33,106 nucleotides of DNA from a virus: positions 1-33,106 of the IMG/VR virus record IMGVR_UViG_3300043449_000019, one strand, 5' to 3'. The position numbers and the translations under genes were made by a program. Below are positions 5,519 through 13,555 of the stretch, one piece after another (positions within the stretch are counted from its first letter, which is position 1; the number at the start of each line of letters is the position of its first letter). The notes below the pieces were generated by a model that was given only the letters and a program-made list of their open reading frames with translations, made no database searches and was not told where the DNA came from.

Positions 5519-5814
5519 TGCTGTGCGATCAATGCCAAACAGTTGAACATTGCATGAAGCATGGATGTATTCCTCCAATCACTGTATCGGCACTCGATAC
5601 ACAAGTTGGTGGTCAGCACTACAAGGACAAGGCCATCCAGCCTGTTGAGTTCATTCACGCAAATCACCTTGGCTTTTGCGAAGGCAATGTTGTGAAGTAC
5701 ATCAGCAGGTGGCGGCAGAAGAACGGCATTGCTGACCTGCAAAAGGCCAAGCACTACCTTGAGTTGCTTATTGAGCTTGAATCATCTTCAAAGAAGCAGA
5801 TTCAACCTCGTTGA
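5518..5814 (+). CDS. DUF3310 protein
   Basis: The ATG at 5518 follows AAAGGAG and shares a base with the MazG-like stop. The 98 residues have a Cys-rich head (Cys3, Cys6, Cys12, Cys17: a possible zinc site), then the DUF3310 signature: GGQHYKDKAIQPVEFIHANHLGF, then EGNVVKYISRWRQKNGIADLQKAKHYLELLIELE. Domain members are common in phages of many hosts and sometimes fused to nucleotide kinases, though the activity is not established to my knowledge. The last 47 bases overlap the end of the oppositely oriented endolysin gene. Confidence 0.85.
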   Translation: MLCDQCQTVEHCMKHGCIPPITVSALDTQVGGQHYKDKAIQPVEFIHANHLGFCEGNVVKYISRWRQKNGIADLQKAKHYLELLIELESSSKKQIQPR

Positions 5815-6286
5815 CACGGTTGGTCCACCCTTTGCCAAAGGTGGGCCAATTCTTCAAGTCCATCATGAACGACAGACGGCGCTTTGAATAGTCTTGGATC
5901 AAATCTTTTGGGTCAAAGGCTTTCACAGCGCCCAATGTCTTGGGGCCAATGTCGCCATCTTGGTCAACGCCAACAACCCCTTGCAACAACTTGATTGCTC
6001 GTCCGGGGCCACTGTTGATGGCCGTATCGAACACGCAGTAATCAATGCCAGCAGGAAGCTCGTCAGCTTTCACTTTGTCCCAATACTTGCGCTTGTACAG
6101 TGGGGCAACATCTGAAGGCGATAATGCCCTCATTGTCTTTTCAGTGACCTGATGCCCACAGAATTCTTCCCACACTGCTTTGGTACAACCAAGATTGGTC
6201 ATGCCGCCCGGATCGTCTGGATGGTTTACAAAACCACCTTCTGACTTCAGCACATAAGCCAGCGCACGTTCAAAGTTGGTTTTCAT
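5768..6286 (-). CDS. GH108 peptidoglycan hydrolase (endolysin)
   Basis: A 172-residue endolysin. Residues 1-85 form the glycosyl hydrolase 108 domain with the catalytic Glu16 in SEGGF and the family's NHPDDPGGMTNLGCT loop; residues about 88-165 are the usual C-terminal peptidoglycan-binding domain (INSGPGRAIKLLQ, VDQDGDIGPKTLGAV). It would cut the glycan between MurNAc and GlcNAc. There is no signal peptide, so it needs the holin for release. The start overlaps the holin stop (ATGA). It is the last gene of the late operon and converges with DUF3310. Confidence 0.9.
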   Translation of the reverse strand: MKTNFERALAYVLKSEGGFVNHPDDPGGMTNLGCTKAVWEEFCGHQVTEKTMRALSPSDVAPLYKRKYWDKVKADELPAGIDYCVFDTAINSGPGRAIKLLQGVVGVDQDGDIGPKTLGAVKAFDPKDLIQDYSKRRLSFMMDLKNWPTFGKGWTNRVNEVESASLKMIQAQ

Positions 6287-6450
6287 TTGTCAGCAGTAAA
6301 AACACCAACAGCGCCAGCCAATGCAAGGCCAACAGAAATGATTGCTTCAGCCATTGCAGGAGCGATTGGAACGCCAACAGCAGTCAGCAACAAGATGATG
6401 CCGCGCCAAGTTGATGCTTCTTTTGCGCGATTGACAAGATAGTCTTTCAT
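6283..6450 (-). CDS. Holin-like membrane protein (55 aa)
   Basis: The start is the second ATG at 6450, eight bases after GGAG; the first ATG at 6456 is too close to the site. The 55 residues contain MKDYLVNRAKEASTWRG, then two hydrophobic spans (about residues 17-33 and 35-51, GIILLLTAVGVPIAPAM and AEAIISVGLALAGAVGV) and a FTADK tail. Size, two spans and position directly upstream of the endolysin fit a small phage holin. The 6456 ATG with its partner could be a dual start for holin/antiholin forms, two extra residues, as in lambda S (inference). Confidence 0.7.
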   Translation of the reverse strand: MKDYLVNRAKEASTWRGIILLLTAVGVPIAPAMAEAIISVGLALAGAVGVFTADK

Positions 6451-6452
6451 TT

Positions 6453-6545
6453 TCATCTCCAGTAAAGAACAAAAATATAGGAGCACCAAACGATGAAAGA
6501 AACCAATGCAATCGCAGAAACGAGTGCAAGGAGCCAATCAGTCAT
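6453..6545 (-). CDS. Tiny membrane protein in the lysis cassette (30 aa)
   Basis: The ATG at 6545 overlaps the upstream stop (ATGA), and its own stop overlaps the first possible holin ATG. Residues: MTDWLLALVSAIALVSFIVW, then CSYIFVLYWR, a single hydrophobic helix with a cationic end. Such a short span beside a holin could be an antiholin, holin partner or regulator. Spanin function is unlikely, as it lacks a periplasmic domain and lipobox. Confidence 0.5.
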   Translation of the reverse strand: MTDWLLALVSAIALVSFIVWCSYIFVLYWR

Positions 6546-6724
6546 TTGGAAACGTGGACCATTGATGTCCAAATGATTCCAGCCATGCTGACCAGCATCA
6601 CTCCACAGGCTTTGAGGATAATGCCCTCAAGCCGCTTCAAACGAGCGTTGATTTGGTCATAACGAAAGGCGCAAACGGCCTCATGTGAGTTTAGCCTTGC
6701 TTCGGTTTCATTGATTGTTGCCAT
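6542..6724 (-). CDS. XhlA-like coiled-coil membrane protein (60 aa)
   Basis: Sixty residues: an N-terminal amphipathic helix about 1-36 (MATINETEARLNSHEAVCAFRYDQI, NARLKRLEG), then one hydrophobic span about 37-56 (ILKACGVMLVSMAGIIWTS) and a short outer tail. A coiled coil followed by one C-terminal span is the layout of XhlA-type lysis proteins of phages, which pair with a holin. It leads the lysis cassette of three small membrane proteins plus endolysin, all overlapping. The family assignment is by layout only. Confidence 0.55.
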   Translation of the reverse strand: MATINETEARLNSHEAVCAFRYDQINARLKRLEGIILKACGVMLVSMAGIIWTSMVHVSK

Positions 6725-6743
6725 GACTGATACTGCTGTTGGG

Positions 6744-7808
6744 TTATGGGGCTGTCATATGCTGTAAGTTTGCCAGCAGGCGGCTATCTTCTGGCGCAAA
6801 TTTTAACGCCTCTTGGCACAAATTCACAGCCTCATCTTTCAATCCAAGGTTCCAAGCCGCAATAGAAGCTAAGTCCCAAGGCTTTGCACCCCAGACTTCT
6901 GGGTCCATCGTATATACAGCCTGCTTGTCAACGATCTGAAGGGCTGACTTTGCTGCGGCATAGCTCTCTGCCCACATGCTTAGACGGTATGCTTGCATGG
7001 ACAAATCAACCCAAGGCTCACGGGTTCCGGGCGCTTCAGCAACTGCCAAACGAAACCACTTTAAAGCCTGATGCGTGTCGCCAAGTTCAGCATACGATTT
7101 GCCGAGCAGTCTCATGGCATAGCAGCGTTCGTTTTGCCAAGTTGCTTCTGGCATAGCCAAGTACCTGTTCAGCGCCTCTATGGCCTCATTCCAACGGGCG
7201 TAGAACGTCAGTTCACGGGCATGATAGAACGCATTCCGTGGGCAATACGGGTCTTCTTTAATTGCCAGTTCCAGCAGTGGCATGTACTGACCACGAGACT
7301 TTGTTGGATCAGGATGATGACTTACCAACAGCATGTCTGTATGAGCATAGACCTCTTGGATGCGTCCATCAGGTTGTGGGTACTCATGAACTGGGTGATG
7401 CCAGTGATACCCATGACGATGATGGATTTTTTCGTAGAAGAAGCTGATGCCGCAGCCCCAATCAAACTTGTAACGCAAACGGGTTGTGTCGTCTTTCCAC
7501 ACTCGTTCGATTTCCTCACGCCAGCCGGGTTCAAGCACCTCGTCCAAATCTAGCGAAATACACACATCAAAGTCGCCGGGGATGAGCGCCAAAGCTGTGT
7601 CACGGGCTTTGTCAAAGCGCCAAGGCTTGATGCAAATGTCGTGGACAACAGCGCCGCAATTTATTGCCAAAGCCTGAGTGTTGTCCGTTGAGCCTGTGTC
7701 GGCAATCAGGATGAGGTCAGCGTCCTTGGCTGATTCGCAAAACCGATGAACAAACTGTTCTTCGTTTTTGCTGATGGCGTAAACAGCAATTTTTAAATGT
7801 CTTGTCAT
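6744..7808 (-). CDS. Family 2 glycosyltransferase with C-terminal TPR-like repeats
   Basis: A 354-residue enzyme. Residues 1-about 130 form a GT-A domain: IAVYAISKNEE, then ADTGSTDNT (residues 36-44), the KPWRFDKARD loop (61-70), and the DLDE nucleotide-sugar/metal motif (87-90). HRHGYHWHHPVHEYPQP (about 130-147) may form the acceptor loop. Residues about 180-350 read as TPR-like helix pairs (GKSYAELGDTHQALKWFRLAVAEAPG; AWNLGLKDEAVNLCQEALKFAPED). It stands between the fibre and lysis genes. Such phage enzymes may glycosylate virion fibres or alter the host surface against superinfection; which one is open. Confidence 0.8.
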   Translation of the reverse strand: MTRHLKIAVYAISKNEEQFVHRFCESAKDADLILIADTGSTDNTQALAINCGAVVHDICIKPWRFDKARDTALALIPGDFDVCISLDLDEVLEPGWREEIERVWKDDTTRLRYKFDWGCGISFFYEKIHHRHGYHWHHPVHEYPQPDGRIQEVYAHTDMLLVSHHPDPTKSRGQYMPLLELAIKEDPYCPRNAFYHARELTFYARWNEAIEALNRYLAMPEATWQNERCYAMRLLGKSYAELGDTHQALKWFRLAVAEAPGTREPWVDLSMQAYRLSMWAESYAAAKSALQIVDKQAVYTMDPEVWGAKPWDLASIAAWNLGLKDEAVNLCQEALKFAPEDSRLLANLQHMTAP

Positions 7809-7818
7809 ATCATTTCTT

Positions 7819-8232
7819 TCAAGGGTATCTTGCTTTGATTTCTTCTACCTTGGCAAGCCAGTCATTCATTGTTGCTTCGCCACGTTGAGCTTTAAAGAAC
7901 AATGGATCAGACTCAATACGGTAGGCTTCAGCACGAGCAGCTTTGTTTGCGACAAGCACAGCAGCTTCTTGGTCCGCAATTCTTTGTGCTTTTTCTTCAT
8001 CTGTCAATGCAATCAGTTCAGCCGTATAGACCACGCCATCCTGCAACACAGGATCAATGCCAACACGCTTGAACTGTTCTGCATCAAAGTACAAATGTTC
8101 TTCCACAGGATACACGCCTGATTGAGCCAGCCATTCAGCATTAGGACCAGTCTCAGGAAAGGACGTATCAGGAAAGAACACCTTGAGAACAGTGATTTGA
8201 AAACCGTTTTCTGTTTGTTTTGCGTAATACAT
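7819..8232 (-). CDS. Probable tail-fibre assembly/chaperone protein (137 aa)
   Basis: The start at 8232 lies just beyond the LamG gene stop. Residues 1-70 form a beta-rich domain (YYAKQTENGFQITVLKVFF, PDTSFPETGPNAEW); residues about 76-110 form a charged helix (LTDEEKAQRIADQEAAVLVANKAAR). The end, AYRIESDPLFFKAQRGEATMNDWLAKVEEI, is a common module at the C-terminus of phage proteins next to fibres. Placement directly after the receptor-binding gene and this layout suggest a fibre chaperone. No enzyme motif is seen. Confidence 0.6.
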   Translation of the reverse strand: MYYAKQTENGFQITVLKVFFPDTSFPETGPNAEWLAQSGVYPVEEHLYFDAEQFKRVGIDPVLQDGVVYTAELIALTDEEKAQRIADQEAAVLVANKAARAEAYRIESDPLFFKAQRGEATMNDWLAKVEEIKARYP

Positions 8233-8235
8233 GGT

Positions 8236-10218
8236 TTATGGTCCTGTTGGGAATGTTTGTGTTGGTGCAGTGAAACTAGAAGTGTATCGAGCTACACCTT
8301 TAGTTATGCGGATGTCATCAAGGTAGCCGTTCAATGAGTTCAAGTTGCTTCGATCTGCGCCAATCTTTAAAGCATCAGTTTGGTTAAAGTTGGTGCTATC
8401 AGTTGCAGTTGCTTCAAGGTTCCCGTTTACAAACAGTCGAGTTGTCGTGCCTGACCTTGTTACTGTTACAAAAGCCCATATTGTTGCGCCAATGGTAGTC
8501 GTGCTAGTCAAAATGTCTGTACGGTTTACTGTAAACACAAGTTGATTTGATGTGTTGACTTGAAGTAGCCAGCCAGTAGATGAAGCACCTTTGCAAGCCA
8601 GCGAATGCAAAACACCCGCAGCGTTCCTGTACACCCACATTTCGATGGTGTAGTCGCCAGTACCCAGTTGCAAGTTTGTCGCATCGCTTACGGTCTGATA
8701 AGCCGTAGCAGTGTAGCTTGCGCTTTCAGAACCGTACTTCTTGATCTGAGTCGTGACAGCCGTTGTACCAGTGTTGGCTTCAGGGTTGCCGTTGTTGCTC
8801 AAATCGTAGAAAGCACCTGTATCACCACGGATAAGCAAACTGGTGGTGGTCACGGAAGTTAATGGCGTAGTCGATGGTGTGAAATTGCTGGTGTAGAGGG
8901 CTGTGCCTTTGACAAGTCGCACATTGGAAATGCGTCCATTTAAATAACTACCAGCAGCATTTCCAGCAGAGCCAATAGTCACTCGGCTAGCAGCATAGTT
9001 ATTGCTGTCAGAATATGTCGATCCTTCTTGCACACCATTCAAAAATAACTTGGTATTTGTACCGCTTCGACAAACTGTTATGTGATACCAAGTACCTGTT
9101 GATACAGCCGTTGTTCCTGTTATCTGATCCGCACCGTTTACGTAGTAACGAACTTTTGCATCTGTACCAAGATATAGCGTTGGAATCAAAGCAGTTGCAG
9201 TACCAGAGTTTCTTTGGTCAATTAGGTATTGAGCGGCTCCTGTTGTGGAAAACCAAGCCCAACACTCAATCGTAAAATTGCCTGTTCCATATGTAAATGC
9301 AGCATTTGTCGCAACAGTCAGATATTGCGAGCTTGCGGAAACGGCATTAATGCTACCCGGATAGCTGTTGCCGAATGGACTAAGCCCAGAATACAAAGGC
9401 GATCCAGTAGCAGTCACCGTCAAAGCATTTGGCCCTTGGTCAACAAACGTACTGTTGTTGAACATTCCCTGACCTGTACCTGTGAGCAACAGTGATGTGC
9501 CAGATATTGCAGTCAGTGGCGATGTGGGCGGTGTGAAGTTGGCGGTGTAAACAGCGGTTCCCTTGACTACTCGTAAATTAGAAATAAAGCCAGACATTAT
9601 TTCACTTGTAGTAAAGTTTCCTCGTCCTATACCAATGTTTTGCGCTGGAGAAGGCGCAGAATAACTTGCGGTAACAGGTGTGCCATTTGCAACGCCATTA
9701 ACATAAATTGTATGCACATTTCCATTTCTTACAATGGCAAGGTGATACCACGCATTAGCAGTTAATGCGCCAGCGGCAGACGTTGCGCTAAAAAGTGTTG
9801 TGCCACCAGAATTAGTTACAAACCATTCAATTTGACCGTTAGTTTGCCTAAAAGCATAAGCAGAAGTTGAACCACCTCCTTGAGTTCTATAATAATTTTG
9901 AGTTCCTGATATTGAAGAATGATAAACCCAACATTCAATAGTTACATCTCCAGAACCATAACTAAAAGAAGCATTTCCGCTTGAATTAAGAACATCAAGA
10001 TAATTATTAGAAGCCCCCGGAAATCTTAAACTTCCTCCAACTTCACTACTAAAAGGAGTTCTTAGATTTGGATTTATTGAAAAACGAGCAATTTGAAAAT
10101 TGTTTGCACTTTCGTCAATAAACGACAAATTGTTTTCAAAGTTTGTCAACAAACTGACGTTGCTCCAGTATGGATCACCTGAAGTGCCAACAGCATCGGT
10201 TTTAGAAGCAGCAAACAT
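8236..10218 (-). CDS. Triple LamG (concanavalin-like) receptor-binding tail protein
   Basis: The ATG at 10218 follows GAGG; 660 residues. The N-terminal DPYWSNVSLLTNFENN leads into three tandem LamG/ConA-like sandwiches, about residues 65-225, 275-450 and 490-655. Each has the pattern YTIECWVY, AWYHLAIVRNG, LFVNG and ISNLRVVKGTAVYTANFTPPT with local changes. Between copies are short Ser/Thr-rich linkers with LLLTG. LamG domains bind sugars, so this is the best candidate for host-surface recognition. It follows the collagen-like fibre and precedes the chaperone-like gene. The first copy's DNA is clearly more A/T-rich than the others, suggesting exchange. Confidence 0.85.
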   Translation of the reverse strand: MFAASKTDAVGTSGDPYWSNVSLLTNFENNLSFIDESANNFQIARFSINPNLRTPFSSEVGGSLRFPGASNNYLDVLNSSGNASFSYGSGDVTIECWVYHSSISGTQNYYRTQGGGSTSAYAFRQTNGQIEWFVTNSGGTTLFSATSAAGALTANAWYHLAIVRNGNVHTIYVNGVANGTPVTASYSAPSPAQNIGIGRGNFTTSEIMSGFISNLRVVKGTAVYTANFTPPTSPLTAISGTSLLLTGTGQGMFNNSTFVDQGPNALTVTATGSPLYSGLSPFGNSYPGSINAVSASSQYLTVATNAAFTYGTGNFTIECWAWFSTTGAAQYLIDQRNSGTATALIPTLYLGTDAKVRYYVNGADQITGTTAVSTGTWYHITVCRSGTNTKLFLNGVQEGSTYSDSNNYAASRVTIGSAGNAAGSYLNGRISNVRLVKGTALYTSNFTPSTTPLTSVTTTSLLIRGDTGAFYDLSNNGNPEANTGTTAVTTQIKKYGSESASYTATAYQTVSDATNLQLGTGDYTIEMWVYRNAAGVLHSLACKGASSTGWLLQVNTSNQLVFTVNRTDILTSTTTIGATIWAFVTVTRSGTTTRLFVNGNLEATATDSTNFNQTDALKIGADRSNLNSLNGYLDDIRITKGVARYTSSFTAPTQTFPTGP

Positions 10219-10226
10219 CAATTACC

Positions 10227-12239
10227 TCAAGGCGTGTAGTTCTGACCAACGGTTGTACCATACCAGTTTGTGCCGTCACTAAAGAACGAATAAATGTCCA
10301 TGCGTGACGCAGTGCTGGTGATGGTTGGAGCCGTGCCAGCAGACCATTTAACTGTTGACCAAGTAACAGTAAAACTACCAGCACCTGTTTTCAGATACAT
10401 GATAAATGACTTTCCAGATACAGCAGTTGGCATTGTGATAGTTGGGCTACCAGTCAATGTCAGGATTTGAACTGTGCCGTTGGCAAGGTCAAGTGTGATG
10501 GCTGTGCTGGTGTTTGCCGTGTATGGCGTTTCAACATAGTTTGTGACCGTTGGATTGGTCAGCGTTTTGTTGGTCAACGTCTGAGTATCAGTTGTTCCAA
10601 CAATTGCACCCGATGGAGCAGTAAGCGATGCCGACCATGCCGTTCCAGTGCTAACTGCAATACCTGCCGCAGGATATGTTGTCGGTCCTGTCGGACCTGT
10701 TGGACCTGTTGGTCCAGCCACGGTTGAATCAGCACCTGTTGGGCCTGTCGGTCCAGTAGGGCCAGCAACTGTTGAATTTGCACCTGTTGGACCTGTTGGA
10801 CCTTGAACACCTTGAGCGCCAGTTGGCCCCGTGGGACCAGTCAAACCTTGAATGCCTTGTGGACCAGTAGGACCAGTTGGGCCAAGTTGCGTGTACATCA
10901 CCTGTGTTGCGGTAAAAATGACGCTTGGTGCTTGTGGATACGCTCCACTTGCCGCCAGCGTTTCCAAATAAACACTGGTGTTTGACGTTTGCCACACAAT
11001 CTCAATGTAATCATTAGCTGTCAACGCCAACGCATAATTCACCGTAACAATTTCAGATATAAAAGATGAGCCTTGTTTATCTTGAACGTCATAGTGAGAA
11101 TTGGTATCAGCTAAATTTGTGCCATTTTTTTTCAGCCAAATTTGCGTGTTTCCTAACGCATTGCTGTGATTTGTAAACTGAATGGAGAATGTCAGGCTGT
11201 ACACACCAGCATAAGCAAACGTCACACGGCTACCAGAAACAACGCTGATGCCATTGTTGGCGGCATCATAGCTGTTCAACGTGATGGAGTAAGGCGTGTT
11301 TGCTGATGGGGCTGATTGAGTTGTGGTGTCCCAAAAAGAACCCCAATAACCCAAAGCACCACCAGCACCAGTTGCGCCCGTAGAGCCTGTTGGGCCAGTC
11401 GGACCAGTATTTCCTTGGATGCCCTGAGCGCCAGTTGGACCTGTGGGTCCAGTTAAACCTGTTGCGCCTGTATTTCCTGTGGGGCCGGTCGGTCCGGTAT
11501 TGCCTTGAATACCTTGTGCGCCAGTAGGTCCAGTAGGACCAGCAACAGTTGAAGCAGCGCCGGTTGCACCAGTCGGACCAGTAGGGCCAGTGTTACCTTG
11601 AGTGCCTTGCGAACCTGTTGGGCCAGTAGGTCCAGTGTTGCCTTGAGTGCCTTGAGCGCCGGTTGGGCCAGTTGGACCAGCAACAGTAGATGCCGCACCA
11701 GTTGCACCAGTTGGACCTTGCAGACCTTGAGAACCTGTTGGCCCTGTTGGTCCTTGAACACCAGTCGGGCCAGTAGCACCAACAAAACCAATTGGGCCTT
11801 GTGCGCCTGTTGGTCCGGTAGGGCCAGCAACAGTTGATGGCGCACCAGTTGGACCAGTCGCACCTGTGTAACCAATCATGCCTGTTGGGCCAGTGGGTCC
11901 AGCAATGGTCGAAGCCGCGCCAGTTGCTCCCGTAGGTCCAGTAGGCCCGACAGCACCAGTTGGCCCTGCTACGGTAGATGCCGCGCCAGTTGCTCCAGTT
12001 GGACCTGTGGCTCCAGTAGGTCCGGCAACGGTAGATGGTGCGCCTGTTGGACCTGTTGGGCCGATTGGGCCCGTAGGACCGCCAACACCCTTGTCAACCA
12101 GCACTTCCGTGCGAGGCTGAGGGATAACTTCAAGGCTGACATTGCGATTGCCGTCAACCAACAGTTGGACATTTTGTTCGTCCGTCACAACGACTTGAAC
12201 GCCCCTATTTGCCGGGGAGACAATCACACCCTTGCTCAT
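10227..12239 (-). CDS. Collagen-like tail fibre protein (670 aa)
   Basis: The ATG overlaps the previous stop (ATGA). Order: a beta head about residues 1-52 (virion anchoring); Gly-X-Y repeats about 53-290, mainly GPTGPTG with inserts STVAGPTG and GPQGIQG; a globular C1q/TNF-like trimer domain about 295-450 ([12 protein letters not shown] to [18 protein letters not shown]); a second Gly-X-Y block about 455-525; and a C-terminal beta domain ([44 protein letters not shown]). Phage collagen-like repeats form stable triple helices without hydroxyproline. The DNA repeats may vary in length by slippage. It is a structural fibre shaft and tip. Confidence 0.85.
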   Translation of the reverse strand: MSKGVIVSPANRGVQVVVTDEQNVQLLVDGNRNVSLEVIPQPRTEVLVDKGVGGPTGPIGPTGPTGAPSTVAGPTGATGPTGATGAASTVAGPTGAVGPTGPTGATGAASTIAGPTGPTGMIGYTGATGPTGAPSTVAGPTGPTGAQGPIGFVGATGPTGVQGPTGPTGSQGLQGPTGATGAASTVAGPTGPTGAQGTQGNTGPTGPTGSQGTQGNTGPTGPTGATGAASTVAGPTGPTGAQGIQGNTGPTGPTGNTGATGLTGPTGPTGAQGIQGNTGPTGPTGSTGATGAGGALGYWGSFWDTTTQSAPSANTPYSITLNSYDAANNGISVVSGSRVTFAYAGVYSLTFSIQFTNHSNALGNTQIWLKKNGTNLADTNSHYDVQDKQGSSFISEIVTVNYALALTANDYIEIVWQTSNTSVYLETLAASGAYPQAPSVIFTATQVMYTQLGPTGPTGPQGIQGLTGPTGPTGAQGVQGPTGPTGANSTVAGPTGPTGPTGADSTVAGPTGPTGPTGPTTYPAAGIAVSTGTAWSASLTAPSGAIVGTTDTQTLTNKTLTNPTVTNYVETPYTANTSTAITLDLANGTVQILTLTGSPTITMPTAVSGKSFIMYLKTGAGSFTVTWSTVKWSAGTAPTITSTASRMDIYSFFSDGTNWYGTTVGQNYTP
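10682..10888. repeat. Second Gly-X-Y repeat block (short)
   Basis: Nine-base periodic DNA encoding GPTGPTG units near the C-terminal third of the fibre. It uses many near-identical copies of CCTGTTGGACCTGTTGGACC on the plus strand with synonymous changes, and could recombine with the longer block upstream. Confidence 0.75.
11366..12088. repeat. Main Gly-X-Y repeat block in the collagen-like fibre
   Basis: About 700 bases of nine-base periodic sequence with repeated 36-to-45-base units (GPTGPTG followed by ATGAASTVA). Pairs of units share long identical runs, so length change by slippage or unequal exchange is likely. The antisense strand also has a long open frame (11878-12120, Val-Gly-Pro rich) as a by-product of this composition. 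Confidence 0.8.
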
Positions 12240-12724
12240 ACAACTACGATGCCGTCAGAGCGAACCAAGAACAGCAGGAAGATGATGCTGTCATCTGCTG
12301 GCGTAGTTCCAGTTGCAGGGAAAGAGACTTTGACACGGCCAGAATAGCCAACGCAGTTCTGTGCGTTGATCTCAAGCTGGACATCAGTGGACATCAAACC
12401 CCAAGCGGTTGAGTCAATCACCAAAGTGCAAGTGCCAGCCGCATCCACACGGTTGCTGATGGTCAATGTGATTGGTGTTGGTGTTGGCGTGTAATCGGCA
12501 ATGTCGAACGTCAAGCCGTAGCGAGTGTCTTGGATATTCGACACGTTGCGGCGAACGATCTGAGCAGTAATGGTTGCGCCAGTCAGGTCAAGCGGAAGAC
12601 CTGAATTGGAATTGGTGAAGGACAGATTCCAAAAGGTGTTCTGGTTGTACACCAGTTCACCAGCAAGGATTGGATTGTCAAAGCCCGAAACTTGATTGAG
12701 TACGTTCTTACTAAAAATGGCCAT
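12236..12724 (-). CDS. BppU-like N-terminal baseplate/tail protein
   Basis: I chose ATG at 12724, ten bases after GGAGG; a TTG four codons upstream lies within that site. The 162 residues are all-beta: [24 protein letters not shown], then [17 protein letters not shown] (the pattern of BppU N-terminal domains that bind the upper baseplate), then [20 protein letters not shown] and [13 protein letters not shown]-like strands. It is directly followed by the collagen-like fibre (ATGA), so it probably joins the fibre to the tail tip. The ribosome-binding site lies in the last codons of the endonuclease gene upstream. Confidence 0.6.
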   Translation of the reverse strand: MAIFSKNVLNQVSGFDNPILAGELVYNQNTFWNLSFTNSNSGLPLDLTGATITAQIVRRNVSNIQDTRYGLTFDIADYTPTPTPITLTISNRVDAAGTCTLVIDSTAWGLMSTDVQLEINAQNCVGYSGRVKVSFPATGTTPADDSIIFLLFLVRSDGIVVV

Positions 12725-12725
12725 T

Positions 12726-13469
12726 TCAGCCTCCAATTTTTTTGATTAAATATCCGTCCATTGGAGGATATGAATATTTGCCATGCGACCAACCATGAAA
12801 TCTGTTTTGAATAGATTTTACGTTATGCGCCTTAGCCGCTTCACGCAAAGTTCCAAAATTTCCTAAAGGCGTAACGTAAATTGCCCTTGGCTTCATCACT
12901 TTTGTTTTGCCAATTTGCGCTAACGAGATTTTTTCTCTAGTAGCATCTGATAAAGGTTTACGAGGCTGCTTGTTTTTAGTTGTTGCTCTATTTGCAGCAG
13001 AGACAGATGCAACGTGTTCTGCGCTTTTAGGCTTACCCTTTAAACCATTGGAAATTGCTTGCTTGTGAGTAGCACTAAGTGCAATGCCTTTTTTGGCCTT
13101 GCCGCCCGCACTAACGCCTTGCAAAGATGCTGAAATTTTTGCTTTAGTTTGTGCGCTTCTTTGTTTTCCAAACAAGGGGTGCTTGCTACCCTTTAAGCCA
13201 TTTCCACCATCGCCACCTTCCGTAAGATTGACAAGTGGATAAAATTTTTTCAATGCTGCAATTGCTAATTTTTCTGCATTGAGTGCTTGTTTATGACTTA
13301 AACCAGATGCAATAATGATTGATTCATAGCCAGCTTTAGCAACGATGTTTTGCCAATGTGGATTGCGATCTTTTTTTGATGTTGCTCGGTTTCCTGAACC
13401 TTTACCAACATAAAAAAGTTGTCCGGTGTCCAATCTTTTGTGAACATAGACATATGCGTTTACAGCCAT
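12726..13469 (-). CDS. GIY-YIG homing endonuclease with NUMOD3 repeats (HEG1)
   Basis: The ATG at 13469 follows GGGGA; 247 residues. Residues 5-24 hold the GIY-YIG core: AYVYVHKR and FYVGKG. Further active-site residues are Arg near RATSKK, Glu in NAEKLAI and Asn in LVNLTEGGDGG. A Gly/Ser/Lys-rich middle (about 95-190) has several NUMOD3-type DNA-binding repeats (HPLFGKQRSAQTKAKIS; GKPKSAEHVASVS; PLSDATREKISLAQIGK). The end has a helix-turn-helix-like YVTPLGNFGTLREAAKAHNV. No intron surrounds it, so it is free-standing. It sits between two fibre genes; its final codons supply the GGAGG of the BppU-like gene. Confidence 0.9.
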   Translation of the reverse strand: MAVNAYVYVHKRLDTGQLFYVGKGSGNRATSKKDRNPHWQNIVAKAGYESIIIASGLSHKQALNAEKLAIAALKKFYPLVNLTEGGDGGNGLKGSKHPLFGKQRSAQTKAKISASLQGVSAGGKAKKGIALSATHKQAISNGLKGKPKSAEHVASVSAANRATTKNKQPRKPLSDATREKISLAQIGKTKVMKPRAIYVTPLGNFGTLREAAKAHNVKSIQNRFHGWSHGKYSYPPMDGYLIKKIGG

Positions 13470-13555
13470 TTGGTTCCCCAAGTCTCGGGTGGTGACGCTC
13501 CCTATGTACTCACAGGGCTACGGATGCTGTCTTGTAATGCCTAAATTATGCCTTA
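13470..13555 (-). promoter_or_regulatory. Hairpin leader of the HEG1 gene
   Basis: On the transcribed RNA a 7-bp hairpin (13517-13500, CCCUGUG and CAUAGGG, one G-U pair, AGUA loop) is followed by CCCGA/UUGGG (13489-13477), which masks part of the GGGGA ribosome-binding site of the endonuclease. A direct repeat, AGGCATAA/AGGCATTA, lies at its 5' end. Sequestered sites are known to keep phage-T4 homing endonucleases such as I-TevI poorly translated, so a similar brake is plausible here. Confidence 0.5.

Noticed and set aside
11878-12120. Val-Gly-Pro-rich open frame on the plus strand
   Set aside because: The reverse of the Gly-X-Y repeat DNA; no start signal and no independent evidence.
13470-13555. 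Possible intron remnant before HEG1
   Set aside because: Hairpins are present but I see no group I core, and the flanking genes are complete, so a free-standing endonuclease with a structured leader is simpler.
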